From assembly GCA_034440575.1 (NCBI GenBank), contig JAOTOL010001306.1:1-64000 (forward strand): a DNA stretch of 64,000 bases, read 5' to 3'. The notes beneath the pieces are model-generated. The model saw nothing but the letters and a program-made list of their open reading frames with translations, ran no database searches and had not been told where the DNA came from. Of the stretch, positions 34,401 to 46,400 are shown one piece after another. The translations under genes and the position numbers were made by a program. Origin of the DNA: Imbricaverruca yamaguchii. Lineage: Eukaryota > Arthropoda > Thecostraca > Neoverrucidae. Position 1 is the first letter of the stretch. Every line of letters starts with the position of its first letter.

Positions 34401-37400
34401 CGACTGCTGGATGGTGTCCCGTGGGTGGCCCCCCTCCCTCACCGCCCACAGAGTGGCGACGGTACCCCGACTGCTGGGTGGTGTCCCGTGGGTGACCCCT
34501 CCCTCACCCCCACAGAGTGGCGACGGTACCCCGACTGCTGGGTGGTGTCCCGTGGGTGAGCCCCTCCCTCACGCCCACAGAGTGGCGACGGTACCCCCGA
34601 CTGCTGGATAGTGTCCCGTGGGTGTCCCCGTGAGTGGCCCCTCCCTCACCCCCACAGAGTGGCGACGGTACCCCCGACTGCTGGGTGGTGTCCCGTGGGT
34701 GACCCCTCCCTCACGCCTACAGAGTGGCGACGGTACCCCGACTGCTGGGTGGTGTCCCGTGGGTGACCCTCCCTCACGCCCACAGAGTGGCGACGGTACC
34801 CCCGACTGCTGGGTGGTGTCCCGTGGGTGGCCCCTCCCTCACGCCCACAGAGTGGCGACGGTACCCCGACTGCTGGATGGTGTCCCGTGGGTGACCCCTC
34901 CCTCACCCCACAGAGTGGCGACGACTCCGACTGCTGGATGGTGTCCGGGCCCCACGCCTACAGAGTGGCGACGGTACCCCCGACTGCTGTGGTGTCCGTA
35001 GTGTGGGTGGCCCCTCCCTCACGCCCACAGAGTGGCGACGGTACCCCCGACTGCTGGGTGTGGTGACCCCTCCCTCACCGCCACAGAGTGGCGACGGTAC
35101 CCCCGACTGCTGGGTGGTGTCCCGTGGGTGGCCCCTCCCTCACGTCCACAGAGTGGCGACGGTACCCCCGACTGCTGGGTGGTGTCCCGTGGGTGGCCCC
35201 TCCCTCACGTCCACAGAGTGGCGACGGTACCCCCGACTGCTGGGTGGTGTCCCGTGGGTGGCCCCTCCCTCACGCCCACAGAGTGGCGACGGTACCCCGA
35301 CTGCTGGGTGGTGTCCCGTGGGTGACCCCTCCCTCACGCCCACAGAGTGGCGACGGTACCCCCGACTGCTGGGTGGTGTCCCGTGGGTGACCCCCCCTCA
35401 CGCCCACAGAGTGGCGACGGTACCCCGACTGCTGGGTGGTGTCCCGTGGGTGACCCCTCCCTCACGTCCACAGAGTGGCGACGGTACCCCCGACTGCTGG
35501 GTGGTGTCCCGTGGGTGACCCCTCCCTCACGCCTACAGAGTGGCGACGGTACCCCGACTGCTGGGTGGTGTCCCGTGGGTGACCCCTCCCTCACGCCCAC
35601 AGAGTGGCGACGGTACCCCCGACTGCTGGGTGGTGTCCCGTGGGTGACCCCTCCCTCACGCCCACAGAGTGGCGACGGTACCCCGACTGCTGGGTGGTGT
35701 CCCGTGGGTGACCCCTCCCTCACGCCTACAGAGTGGCGACGGTACCCCCGACTGCTGGGATGGTGTCCCGTGGGTGACCCCCTCCTCACGCCCACAGAGT
35801 GGCGACGGTACCCCCGACTGCTGGATAGTGTCCCGTGGGTGGCCCCTCCCTCACGCCCACAGAGTGGCGACGGTACCCCCGACTGCTGGGTGGTGTCCCG
35901 TGGGTGGCCCCTCCCTCACGCCCACAGAGTGGCGACGGTACCCCGACTGCTGGATAGTGTCCCGTGGGTGGCCCCTCCCTCACGCCCACAGAGTGGCGAC
36001 GGTACCCCGACTGCTGGGTGGTGTCCCGTGGGTGACCCCTCCCTCACGTCTACAGAGTGGCGACGGTACCCCGACTGCTGGGTAGTGTCCCGTGGGTGGC
36101 CCCTCCCTCACCCCTACAGAGTGGCGACGGTACCCCCGACTGCTGGGTGGTGTCCCATGGGTGACCCCTCCCTCACGCCCACAGAGTGGCGACGGTACCC
36201 CGACTGCTGGATAGTGTCCCGTGAGTGGCCCCTCCCTCACGCCCACAGAGTGGCGACGGTACCCCCGACTGCTGGGTGGTGTCCCGTGGGTGACCCCTCC
36301 CTCACGCCCACAGAGTGGCGACGGTACCCCGACTGCTGGATAGTGTCCCGTGAGTGGCCCCTCCCTCACGCCCACAGAGTGGCGACGGTACCCCCGACTG
36401 CTGGGTGGTGCCCCGTGGGTGACCCCTCCCTCACGCCCACAGAGTGGCGACGGTACCCCGACTGCTGGATAGTGTCCCGTGAGTGGCCCCTCCCTCACGC
36501 CCACAGAGTGGCGACGGTACCCCGACTGCTGGGTGGTGCCCCGTGGGTGACCCCTCCCTCACGTCTACAGAGTGGCGACGGTACCCCGACTGCTGGATAG
36601 TGTCCCGTGAGTGGCCCCTCCCTCACGCCCACAGAGTGGCGACGGTACCCCCGACTGCTGGGTGGTGTCCCGTGGGTGGCCCCTCCCTCACGCCCACAGA
36701 GTGGCGACGGTACCCCGACTGCTGGGTGGTGTCCCGTGGGTGGCCCCTCCCTCACCCCCACAGAGTTGCGACGGTACCCCCGACTGCTGGGTGGTGTCCC
36801 GTGGGTGACCCCTCCCTCACGCCTACAGAGTGGCGACGGTACCCCGACTGCTGGATAGTGTCCCGTGAGTGGCCCCTCCCTCACGCCCACAGAGTGGCGA
36901 CGGTACCCCCGACTGCTGGGTGGTGTCCCGTGGGTGACCCCTCCCTTTACGTCCGCAGAGTGGCGACGGTACCCCCGACTACCTGGTATTCTGTGTCGAC
37001 TACGGTGACGACGTGCTCACCTCGGCGTCCAACCTGCGGCCAATGCTGGAGCAGTTCGCCGCCGTGCCGGTCTTCTTAGTCTCCGCAACATGTGCCGGCG
37101 TGAGTGCCGACGCGTGGTGACGTGACGCGTGACGGTGGGAACGTGTGTGATCGTGTGACGATGGGCGCGCGATGGTGATGGCGCTGTAACGGTGACGGTG
37201 TGACGATGGGCGTGCGATGGTGATGGCGCTGTAACAGTGACGGTGTGACGATGGGCGCGCGATGGTGATGGCGCTGTAACGGTGACGATTTGACGATGGG
37301 CGTGCGATGGTGATGGCGCTGTAACGGTGACGGTGTGGTGGTAACGGCGACTGGTTGCGTGGCGGTCTCGTCGTCGCGACAGCGCGTCGCAGGGTGTCGT

Positions 37401-40400
37401 GGCCAACGTCCAGCCGGCGGCGGGACCAAATTCGTTCTGCGCGCCGTCGAATGGATCCCCGGCCCGGATATATTCCATTTTAGTGATCTAGCCTGGTGAA
37501 TGGGGCCGTAGTTTCGCTCGATGCAGCTTCGGTAATCCGTCTGGCGAACCCCGGTATCGGTTTAATAACTTTATGAGATGATTTTGGAATCGGAAGCCTT
37601 TCGCTTTTTCTTTGGGCACTTACCTCACCAACGATGCTGTACTGATAGGTAAGCGATGCTATGACGCAGCTGCACATTGTAATCCATAGCATTCTACTTG
37701 GTGCTATGGATTACAATGTGCACAGCATTAAGTGAGCTGACAATATTCGTGGCTGACAAAAACTCGTTTTGCATTTACCATGATGTGCTATGACTATTAT
37801 AATTGAAGAAGTTGAAGATCGCGGAAGACAGGTTCTGCGGTTGTTGGCCCCATTGTTCGCCATTCGTCGTGATGGAATCTGGCCATCAGTCGACAGTGTG
37901 TGTTTGTTTGTGTGTCTGACAGGTGGCGCCTCTGGCGGGCGAGACACAATACTCTGAGGCGGCTTGCGATCAGTTCGTGGCTGTGGTCGACGAGGACATT
38001 ATCAACGTGCAGACCGTCAGCAGGGAGACTACAGCGTGAGTCGTGCTGGTGATGACGTCCATCTGGTTAGATGGCCCCCAACCGCACGGGACATCGGCGA
38101 GAGACTCGACAGCAATCTGGTGGGGCGTCGGCAGATCAGTGATTAAGCTGAACGTCTAGCACGCCAGATGTACAGGGTTCGATTCCCCGCGATTCCCGCC
38201 CTTCCTGCCAGAGTGAGAGGCAGGCAACACCATATGGCCTCAGCTGTTGAGTGCGTCGTAAAGCCACAATCAGATCCGACAGTAATCTGATGTTTTTCAA
38301 GGCTGTGTGGCAGTTGCCTCTGTGATGAGATTGTGAGAATGACTTCATTGAGCTCGCGGCGTTACTGTCAATCCAGATGGGCTCCACTCCACTCGGCTGT
38401 CGTCGGCAGGTTTTCAGCGACTGGTGCTCGATTGGTGCATAAGCTATGTAAAGGAATCTATGCGGCGCAATTACTCGAGTTTAGTTTTAATTGGCCATTG
38501 GACAATTTATTCCAGACGATGCAAGATTGAGTAGCACATTCCCGTCTTTTGGACATGCAGACGCATTATGTTACTCATCCGTAATATGTCGGTGCATACT
38601 AGCATTGTTTTGCCCGTTCTTACAAGCAATAGGCGCAGCCACGACACCTACTGACCGGGCAGTCGCTCTTGTACCGTCAACCGCGCCAGCGGTCTGGCAT
38701 CACTGTCCTCTCTAAGCCAATCAGCAGCTTCTCTACTGCCAGCATGAGTTGACGGCAACCCCGTGAACACCAATTGATCAGCCCTAGTGTGTAGTGTGGT
38801 CCCAGTGAATGTGTAAAGCTGTATTGTGTCCTGATGAGTATGAAATTGTCCCATATCCACAGTGAATGTGGCATGATTCCATATCCACAGTGGGTGTGGC
38901 ATGATTCCATATCCACAGTGGGTGTTACATCGTCCCATATCCACAGTGAGTGATATGGTCCTGTATCCACAGTGAGTGTGACATGGTCCTGTATCCACAG
39001 TGAATATGACATGGCCCCATATCCACAGTGAGTGTGACGTAGTCCCGTATCCGCAGTGAGTGTGACATGGCCCCATATCTACAGTGATTGTGACATGGCC
39101 CCATATCCACAGTGAGTGTGGCATGATTCCATATCCACAATGGATGTGACATGGCTCCATATCCACAGTGGGTGTGGCATGGTTCTGTATCCAAAGTGAG
39201 TGTGACATGGTCCCATATTCACAGCGAGTGTAACATGGTCCTATATTCACAGTGAATGTGACATGGCCATGTATTCACGGTTAGTGTAGCATGGTTCCAT
39301 GTCAACAGTGGGTGTGACGTGGTTTCGTATCCACAGCGAGTGTGATGTGTGACATTGTCCCATATCCACAGCGAGTGTGATGTGTGACATTGTCCCATAT
39401 CCACAGTGAGTGAGCTGGTTCCATATCCACGGTGGATGTGTAACATGGACCAGTACCCACTGTGAGTGTGCGACAAAGTTCCACACAGTGTGTAGCAGTT
39501 CTGTATTCCAAGTGAACTTATAGCACGGATCCGTATGCAGGGTCAGTGTGTGGCATGGTCCCATAGATGCAGGAGTATATGACACTGCCCGGTGTCTCCA
39601 GTGACTGTCTGGCGGTGGTACTATGGGTGGTACAGTCCGCGCGTGTCGTGCCCGTGACAGAGCTGCTGGCGGAGAAGGGTCTGGTGCTGCACTGGCAACT
39701 GGAGCAGTACGTCGCGCCACTCCCGGAGGTGGGCCACGTGGCGCCGCCCACCCGCACTGGTCCGAAACTGGACTTCTCGGTAGCGCCACTAGGGCAGGTT
39801 GACAGCAGGGTGTTGTTTAACTACACCGGTCACTGTCGCTTGATTTATCCTTGCGGCTTCATCGTATATTGAGCTCTGAAGTGTGTTTTTTTTTTGGCAC
39901 GGCAAATCATATATTGTCGTTATTTTGGCGCAGCTGCGTCGATGGCTTGGAGGTTCATTGCTCCTTGCCCTGAATCTAAGGTGGATTTCATTTTCTTCAT
40001 TGCTACATGTTCAAACCGTAGGTGTTCAATGGGTGTTTACAAGCGCTAGCTTGTTACAAATGTCGCGTGGACATGCTGTAGCATTTACGATCGCGCTTCC
40101 AGTCTGAATTGGATATCTGGTAACTAGTCAGACCTTCGGGCTCTTCTGTATCGGTGGTGTCGGTGCTGATCAAGATGATCTGCACGTGGCCTGTACTTGA
40201 CCTGTGTGTGGTCGTCGTTCTCAACGACGTGGTGGCGGTATTGTCGATGCAGTTGAGTGCTGCGGGTTTCAGAGGTGGTGTAATCCTCGGACCGACAGTC
40301 TGGCTAGTCGGGCTGCCGTACCTTGGCCCCGCTGACGTACGGTAGCGAGGTACCGTACTCTGCCCTTATCCCCCACCGACGTACGGTAGCTAGGTACCTT

Positions 40401-43400
40401 GCCGTGCCCTTATCTCCCCACCGAAGTACGGTAGCGGGATACCGTGCCGCAGGGTTGAAATATTTGTTTTTCGTTAAGTGCGAGATGTCGAAACGGGTAC
40501 AGTAGGATGTTGAGATTTGTCATGGAAATAGTGTCAATTAAAGTGCTTTTGATGTATTTTCAGACTCAAATTTGAGCCAGTGGTGTAGGTACTTATGACT
40601 GTATATTTGTCATTTGCTTTGATTCATAATTTAGGAAGAGCTGTATTCAGGACAGGGAGAAAATTACCTATGCTATAAATTGGTACCATACCCCATATCA
40701 CATAGTTAATCCCTTTACCCAAAATTACGTTGCGAGATGTCCGTGTGTCACTATTCCTTATCAGGAGCATTGACATGATACGTATAAGCGAGATACTGCT
40801 AGAAAGGAGACATGAATAATACTTAATAAGCACGCATCATGGAGCAAGATGTCGATACTTCTTGGAGAAGGATGTCGACTGAGTGTCCAGAAAGTGGTAT
40901 TTTCCACCCTGTTTGACGAATAATTTATGACTGCCGTTCCGTGGACCCGCTGACGTGGCCACCTTGACAGCTGGCGGCCGCCTCCTGGCCCAGTCATCTG
41001 ACGGTGCGCCTGTCGCCGGCAGCCCAGCGCCGCTCCGCCGGCCGACGCGGCAGTCGAGCGTGACGTGACGCCGCCGTGTGACGACTGGCGGCCGGAGGAC
41101 GACGACGTGCTGCGGCGGCTGCAGCTCGGCACGCCCCTGTACGTGCGCGTCACGGCCGTCCTGTCGCCCGGCCACCTGTACGTGTCGCTGCCGTTCGGCG
41201 CCGAGCCGGCGCTCAGCGTCAACCAGCACTGTGAGTGGTCGGGCCGCCGCGGTAGCTGAGGTACGTGGGCTCCCCAGCGTCCGCCGTCACTCTGGTGGTC
41301 CTACCTGGGCTCCCCAGCGTCCGCCAGCACTCTGGTGGTCCTACCTGGGCTCCCCAGCGTCCGCCAGCATTGTGGTTGGTCCGCCGGTTGATGGTGCTGG
41401 GGGGAGGTGCTGATGGTCCTGATATGATAACGGTGGCGTAACCCCAGAAGGACCAGAGAAGTCAAACTATCCAAAAATCTGCCCATTATCAGTAAGATGT
41501 GCTTTCCGGTGATCATCGCCAGGCAACTGACTCAAAATGACCTTAGTAGTCCATGCGCCCTTGAGCCGAAATAATCAGGCAACTGACTGGTACATGATAG
41601 TGTATCTGACTCCCTCATGTGAAGATCCTGAGTACGCCACTGTGCGACGTAGGTGCCGGCTAGCCGAGTATGGAATGATGGCGCCAGATTGTATCAGCTT
41701 CACACGTACACCGGGCGGGTCAGTCAGAAGGTTGGGTGACCCGTCTGTCCCACAGTCGCCACCAGTATAGAGCGGCTGTGTCAGGTGACCCGTCTGTCCC
41801 ACAGTCGCCACCAGTATAAAGCGGCTGTGTCAGGTGACCCGTCTGCCCCACAGTTGCCAGTATAGAGCGGCTGTGTCAGGTGACCCGTCTGCCCCACAGT
41901 TGCCAGTATAGAGCGGCTGTGTCAGGTGACCCGTCTGTCCCACAGTCGCCGCCAGTATAGAGCGGCTGTGTCGGGTGACCCGTCTGTCCCACAGTCGCCA
42001 CCAGTATAGAGCGGCTGTGTCAGGTGACCCGTCTGTCCCACAGTCGCCACCAGTATAGAGCGGCTGTGTCAGGTGACCCGTCTGTCCCACAGTTGCCAGT
42101 ATAGAGCGGCTGTGTCAGGTGACCCGTCTGTCCCACAGTCGCCACCAGTATAGAGCGGCTGTGTCAGGTGACCCGTCTGTCCCACAGTCGCCACCAGTAT
42201 AAAGCGGCTGTGTCAGGTGACCCGTCAGTCCCACAGTCGCCGCCAGTATAGAGCGGCTGTGTCGGGTGACCCGTCTGTCCCACAGTTGCCAGTATAGAGC
42301 GGCTGTGTCAGGTGACCCGTCTGTCCCACAGTCGCCGCCAGTATAGAGCGGCTGTGTCAGGTGACCCGTCTGCCCCACAGTCGCCAGTATAGAGGGCTGT
42401 GTCTGACCCGTCTGCCCAAGTCCCAGTATAGAGCGGCTGTGTCGGGTGACCCGTCTGCCCCACAGTTGCCAGTATAGAGAGGCTGTGTCAGGTGACCCGT
42501 CAGTCCCACAGTTGCCGCCAGTATAGAGAGGCTGTGTCAGGTGACCCGTCAGTCCCACAGTTGCCGCCAATGTAGAGCGGCTGTGTCAGGTGACCCGTCT
42601 GTCCCACAGTCGCCGCCAATGTAGAGCGGCTGTGTCAGGTGACCCGTCTGTCCCACAGTCGCCACCAGTATAGAGCGGCTGTGTCAGGTGACCCGTCTGC
42701 CCCACAGTTGCCAGTATAGAGCGGCTGTGTCAGGTGACCCGTCTGTCCCACAGTCGCCACCAGTATAGAGCGGCTGTGTCAGGTGACCCGTCTGTCCCAC
42801 AGTCGCCACCAGTATAGAGCGGCTGTGTCAGGTGACCCGTCTGTCCCACAGTCGCCACCAGTATAGAGCGGCTGTGTCAGGTGACCCGTCTGTCCCACAG
42901 TCGCACCAGTATAGAGCGGCTGTGTCAGGTGACCCGTCTGCCCCGCAGTCGCCCCAGTATAGAGCGGCTGTGTCAGGTGACCCGTCTGCCCCACAGTTGC
43001 CAGTATAGAGCGGCTGTGTCAGGTGACCCGTCTGTCCCACAGTCGCCACCAGTATAGAGCGGCTGTGTCAGGTGACCCGTCTGTCCCACAGTCGCCACCA
43101 GTATAGAGCGGCTGTGTCAGGTGACCCGTCTGTCCAGCAGTCGCCGCCAGTATAGAGAGGCTGTGTCAGGTGACCCGTCTGCCCCACAGTTGCCAGTATA
43201 GAGCAGCTGTGTCAGGTGACCCGTCTGCCCCACAGTTGCCGTCGCCCAGTTCCAGTATAGAGCGGCTGTGTCAGGTGACCCGTCTGCCCCACAGTTGCCA
43301 GTATAGAGGGCTGTGTCGGGTGACCCGTGTCCCACAGTGCCGCCAGTATAGAGCGGCTGTGTCAGGTGACCCGTCTGTCCCACAGTCGCCGCCAGTATAG

Positions 43401-46400
43401 AGCGGCTGTGTAGGTGACCCGTCTCCACAGTTGCCGAGAGGGCTGTGTCGGTGACCCTTGCCCCACAGTTGCCAGTATAGAGCGGCTGTGTTGGGTGACC
43501 CGTCTGAGGTTTGACCTGTGTCCCACAGTTGCCGCCAGTATAGAGCGGCTGTGTCGGGTGACCCGTCTGTCCCACAGTCGCCGCCAGTATAGAGCGGCTG
43601 TGTCAGGTGACCCGTCTGCCCCACAGTTGCCAGTATAGAGCGGCTGTGTCGGGTGACCCGTCGTCCCACAGTGCCGCCAGTATAGAGCGGCTGTGTCGGT
43701 GACCCGTCTGTCCCCAGTCGCCGCCAGTATAGAGCGGCTGTGTTGGGTGACCCGTCTGAGGTTTGACCTTTCCCACAGTTGCCGCCAGTATAGAGCGGCT
43801 GTGTCAGGTGACCCGTCTGTCCCACAGTCGCCGCCAGTATAGAGCGGCTGTGTTGGGTGACCCGTCTGAGGTTTGACCTGTGTCCCACAGTTGCCGCCAG
43901 TATAGAGCGGCTGTGTCAGGTGACCCGTCTGTCCCACAGTCGCCGCCAGTATAGAGCGGCTGTGTCAGGTGACCCGTCTGTCCCACAGTCGCCGCCAGTA
44001 TAGAGCGGCTGTGTTGGGTGACCCGTCTGAGGTTTGACCTGTGTCCCACAGTTGCCGCCAGTATAGAGCGGCTGGGTGAGCGCGACACGGTCGAGTCGTT
44101 AGCCGCCTCGATGCGCCGGTTCTACAGCAGCCAGTCGGGCCGCGGCGTCCTGCCGGCCGGCCAGCCGCTGCGAGCCGGCGCCATGGTGGCCGCCCACTGG
44201 GAGGGCGGCTGGCATCGCGGCCGGATCACCGCGCTGGACGACGACGTCGCCGAGGTAGGAGCTGGCCGGCCCCGTCCGCTTCTTGACCGATACTGTGATG
44301 ACTGGTGGGCACTGTCTGATGCTGATGGTTGGTGGGCACTCTCTGATGCTGATGGATGGTGGGTACTGTCTGATGGTGATGGCTGGTGGGCACTGTCTGA
44401 TTCTGATGGTTGGTGGGCACTCTCGGATGCTGATGGATGGTGGGTACTGTCTGATGGTGATGGCTGGTGGGCACTGTCTGATGCAGATGGATGGTGGGCA
44501 CTATCTTCTGGTGATGGATGGTGGGCACTATCTGCTGGTGATGGATGGTGGGCACTGTCTGATGCTGATGGTTGGTTGGCATTGTCCGTTGGTGATGGAT
44601 GGTGGGCACTGTCTGATGCTGATGACTGGTGGGTGATGGATGGTGGGTACTGTCTGCTTGTGATAGGTAAGGTTTACTGTCTGCTGCTGATAGTTAATGG
44701 GCACTGTCCAGTGTTGGATTTTCACTTCTCGGTCTTGGATTCGGAGTGTATTATTTTTTGGCTTGCCAAAGTATCGAGTGAGAAGCACTATGTTATGGGG
44801 TGTATAATTTCCCAGTTTCCCAAATTATGGGGTGTATATTGAAGCACCAAGTAACGGAGTATATACATGTTATAAATAATGAAGTGTACACATTTTGAAA
44901 AATGCAGTGATGTTTCCTGGAATGAAGAATAAAAACCCGGGGGCCTCGGTAGCTTAGATGGTGGAGCGTGGGACTCGCATCTCGCGGCCGGCGGCATTTG
45001 CAGAGTCCACCCACGACCAATCGGTGTGATAGTTTGGCAACGCTATACATCCTTGGGGTTGAATGCGTCGTAAAATAACCCGATAGTTCTTCTTCAAGAA
45101 TACAACGCCTTCAAGTCATTTGTTAGGTTCCTATCAAGGTGTCTCACAGACAACCAGATGGTGTCCACCACACGTCGTCTGAAGTCATCCACGTTACGTG
45201 AATGACTTATAAGGCAACTTTCTGAGCAATGGTAGAGAAAATCATCACAAAAGTATACTTAATCGATGTCAACCAAGTTTATATATAAATACCTGCCACT
45301 CCTGATATACCAACACCGCACAACTAATACAAATTCACAACATACATCGAGAGCAGGATGTTCGTGCACCGACTGGGTCTAAAATTGGAGGGTCTAAAAT
45401 GTTATTTCGGGATATGGGTTTCGGAATATATAATGGTTTAAGGAAAGTTATACTAAAACAATCGGTCTAAAAAAAAAATTACTCTATCGACCATTAAGTT
45501 TTCTTTTTTTTTCAAATGAGACAGCTGAAAAAAATATTGAAGTCAGTTCTTACTAATATTAAATGTATGTCGATGCACTTTTTAGTTCATGGCTAGAATG
45601 TTTAGTTCAGGCAAGGAATGACTTGAAAGGATGAAAAGCGACTAGACGGATAGGCAAATTGCAGCTGTAAAACAGACTATTGTCACGGACGAGCGGAAAT
45701 TAGCGTCTCATTTCGCACCATGATTACTATAAAATACCAAAAAAAAAGAGAAAATAAGTTACAGAAAACTGCCAAGAGAATTACAGGGAACCTTTTTCTC
45801 AATTAATAATAATCAGGATTATGGGAAGAAAGGAATCATTGGGTCAGAATGAGGCTTATAAGAGTGTAAAGGATTAGGTCAACACACGTAAATCTGAATT
45901 TGTCCAGAGTGGGGAAACCTCGCGGTCGGAGTGCCATGAATACAATTATTCCCGCTTGTTTAAGAAATTCGGAAAAAATATGAGTCATGAAATCGAAAGA
46001 AGTTGAAATTTCTGGTTCTATGGATCTTCATTTTGGAGCAAAGTGTTAACAGGTTTTAGAAACGTTTTGGTACCATTCAGGCAATGTTCATGGGGAAAAT
46101 CCTTCCGATATCTTTTATGTATATCGCTCCTGACTGCTTAATAACATAAATATGAACGGTTTTATCAATCCCATTTGATGCAGAACGTATCATTCTCCAC
46201 GGAAGCAAGAAGAAATGCATTATCCATGGCTTTTCGTGGCAATGGTTTAAATAGCTCCGGCCGGAGTGGGAAATGGAGAGCGGTGAACTCATTGAATCCA
46301 AGAACGCGGTCGGGCTGTTGAAGGTGAATTCCTATATTTGGTTAGCGGAGCGTAGTGGTTTTTCTATTCAACGAAGGATTTTCTTTAAAGCTCTGCGCTG

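Noticed and set aside
35347..36600. 417-codon open frame with GVPWVTPPSRPQSGDGT repeats
   Set aside because: Lies in the intronic minisatellite; similar frames occur in several phases and on both strands as the unit toggles between 64 and 65 bp.
44018..44842. 274-codon frame running from the Tudor exon into the 27-nt array
   Set aside because: The part beyond 44254 is intron: the donor GAG|GTAGGA joins in phase to 48437, which completes the Tudor motif.
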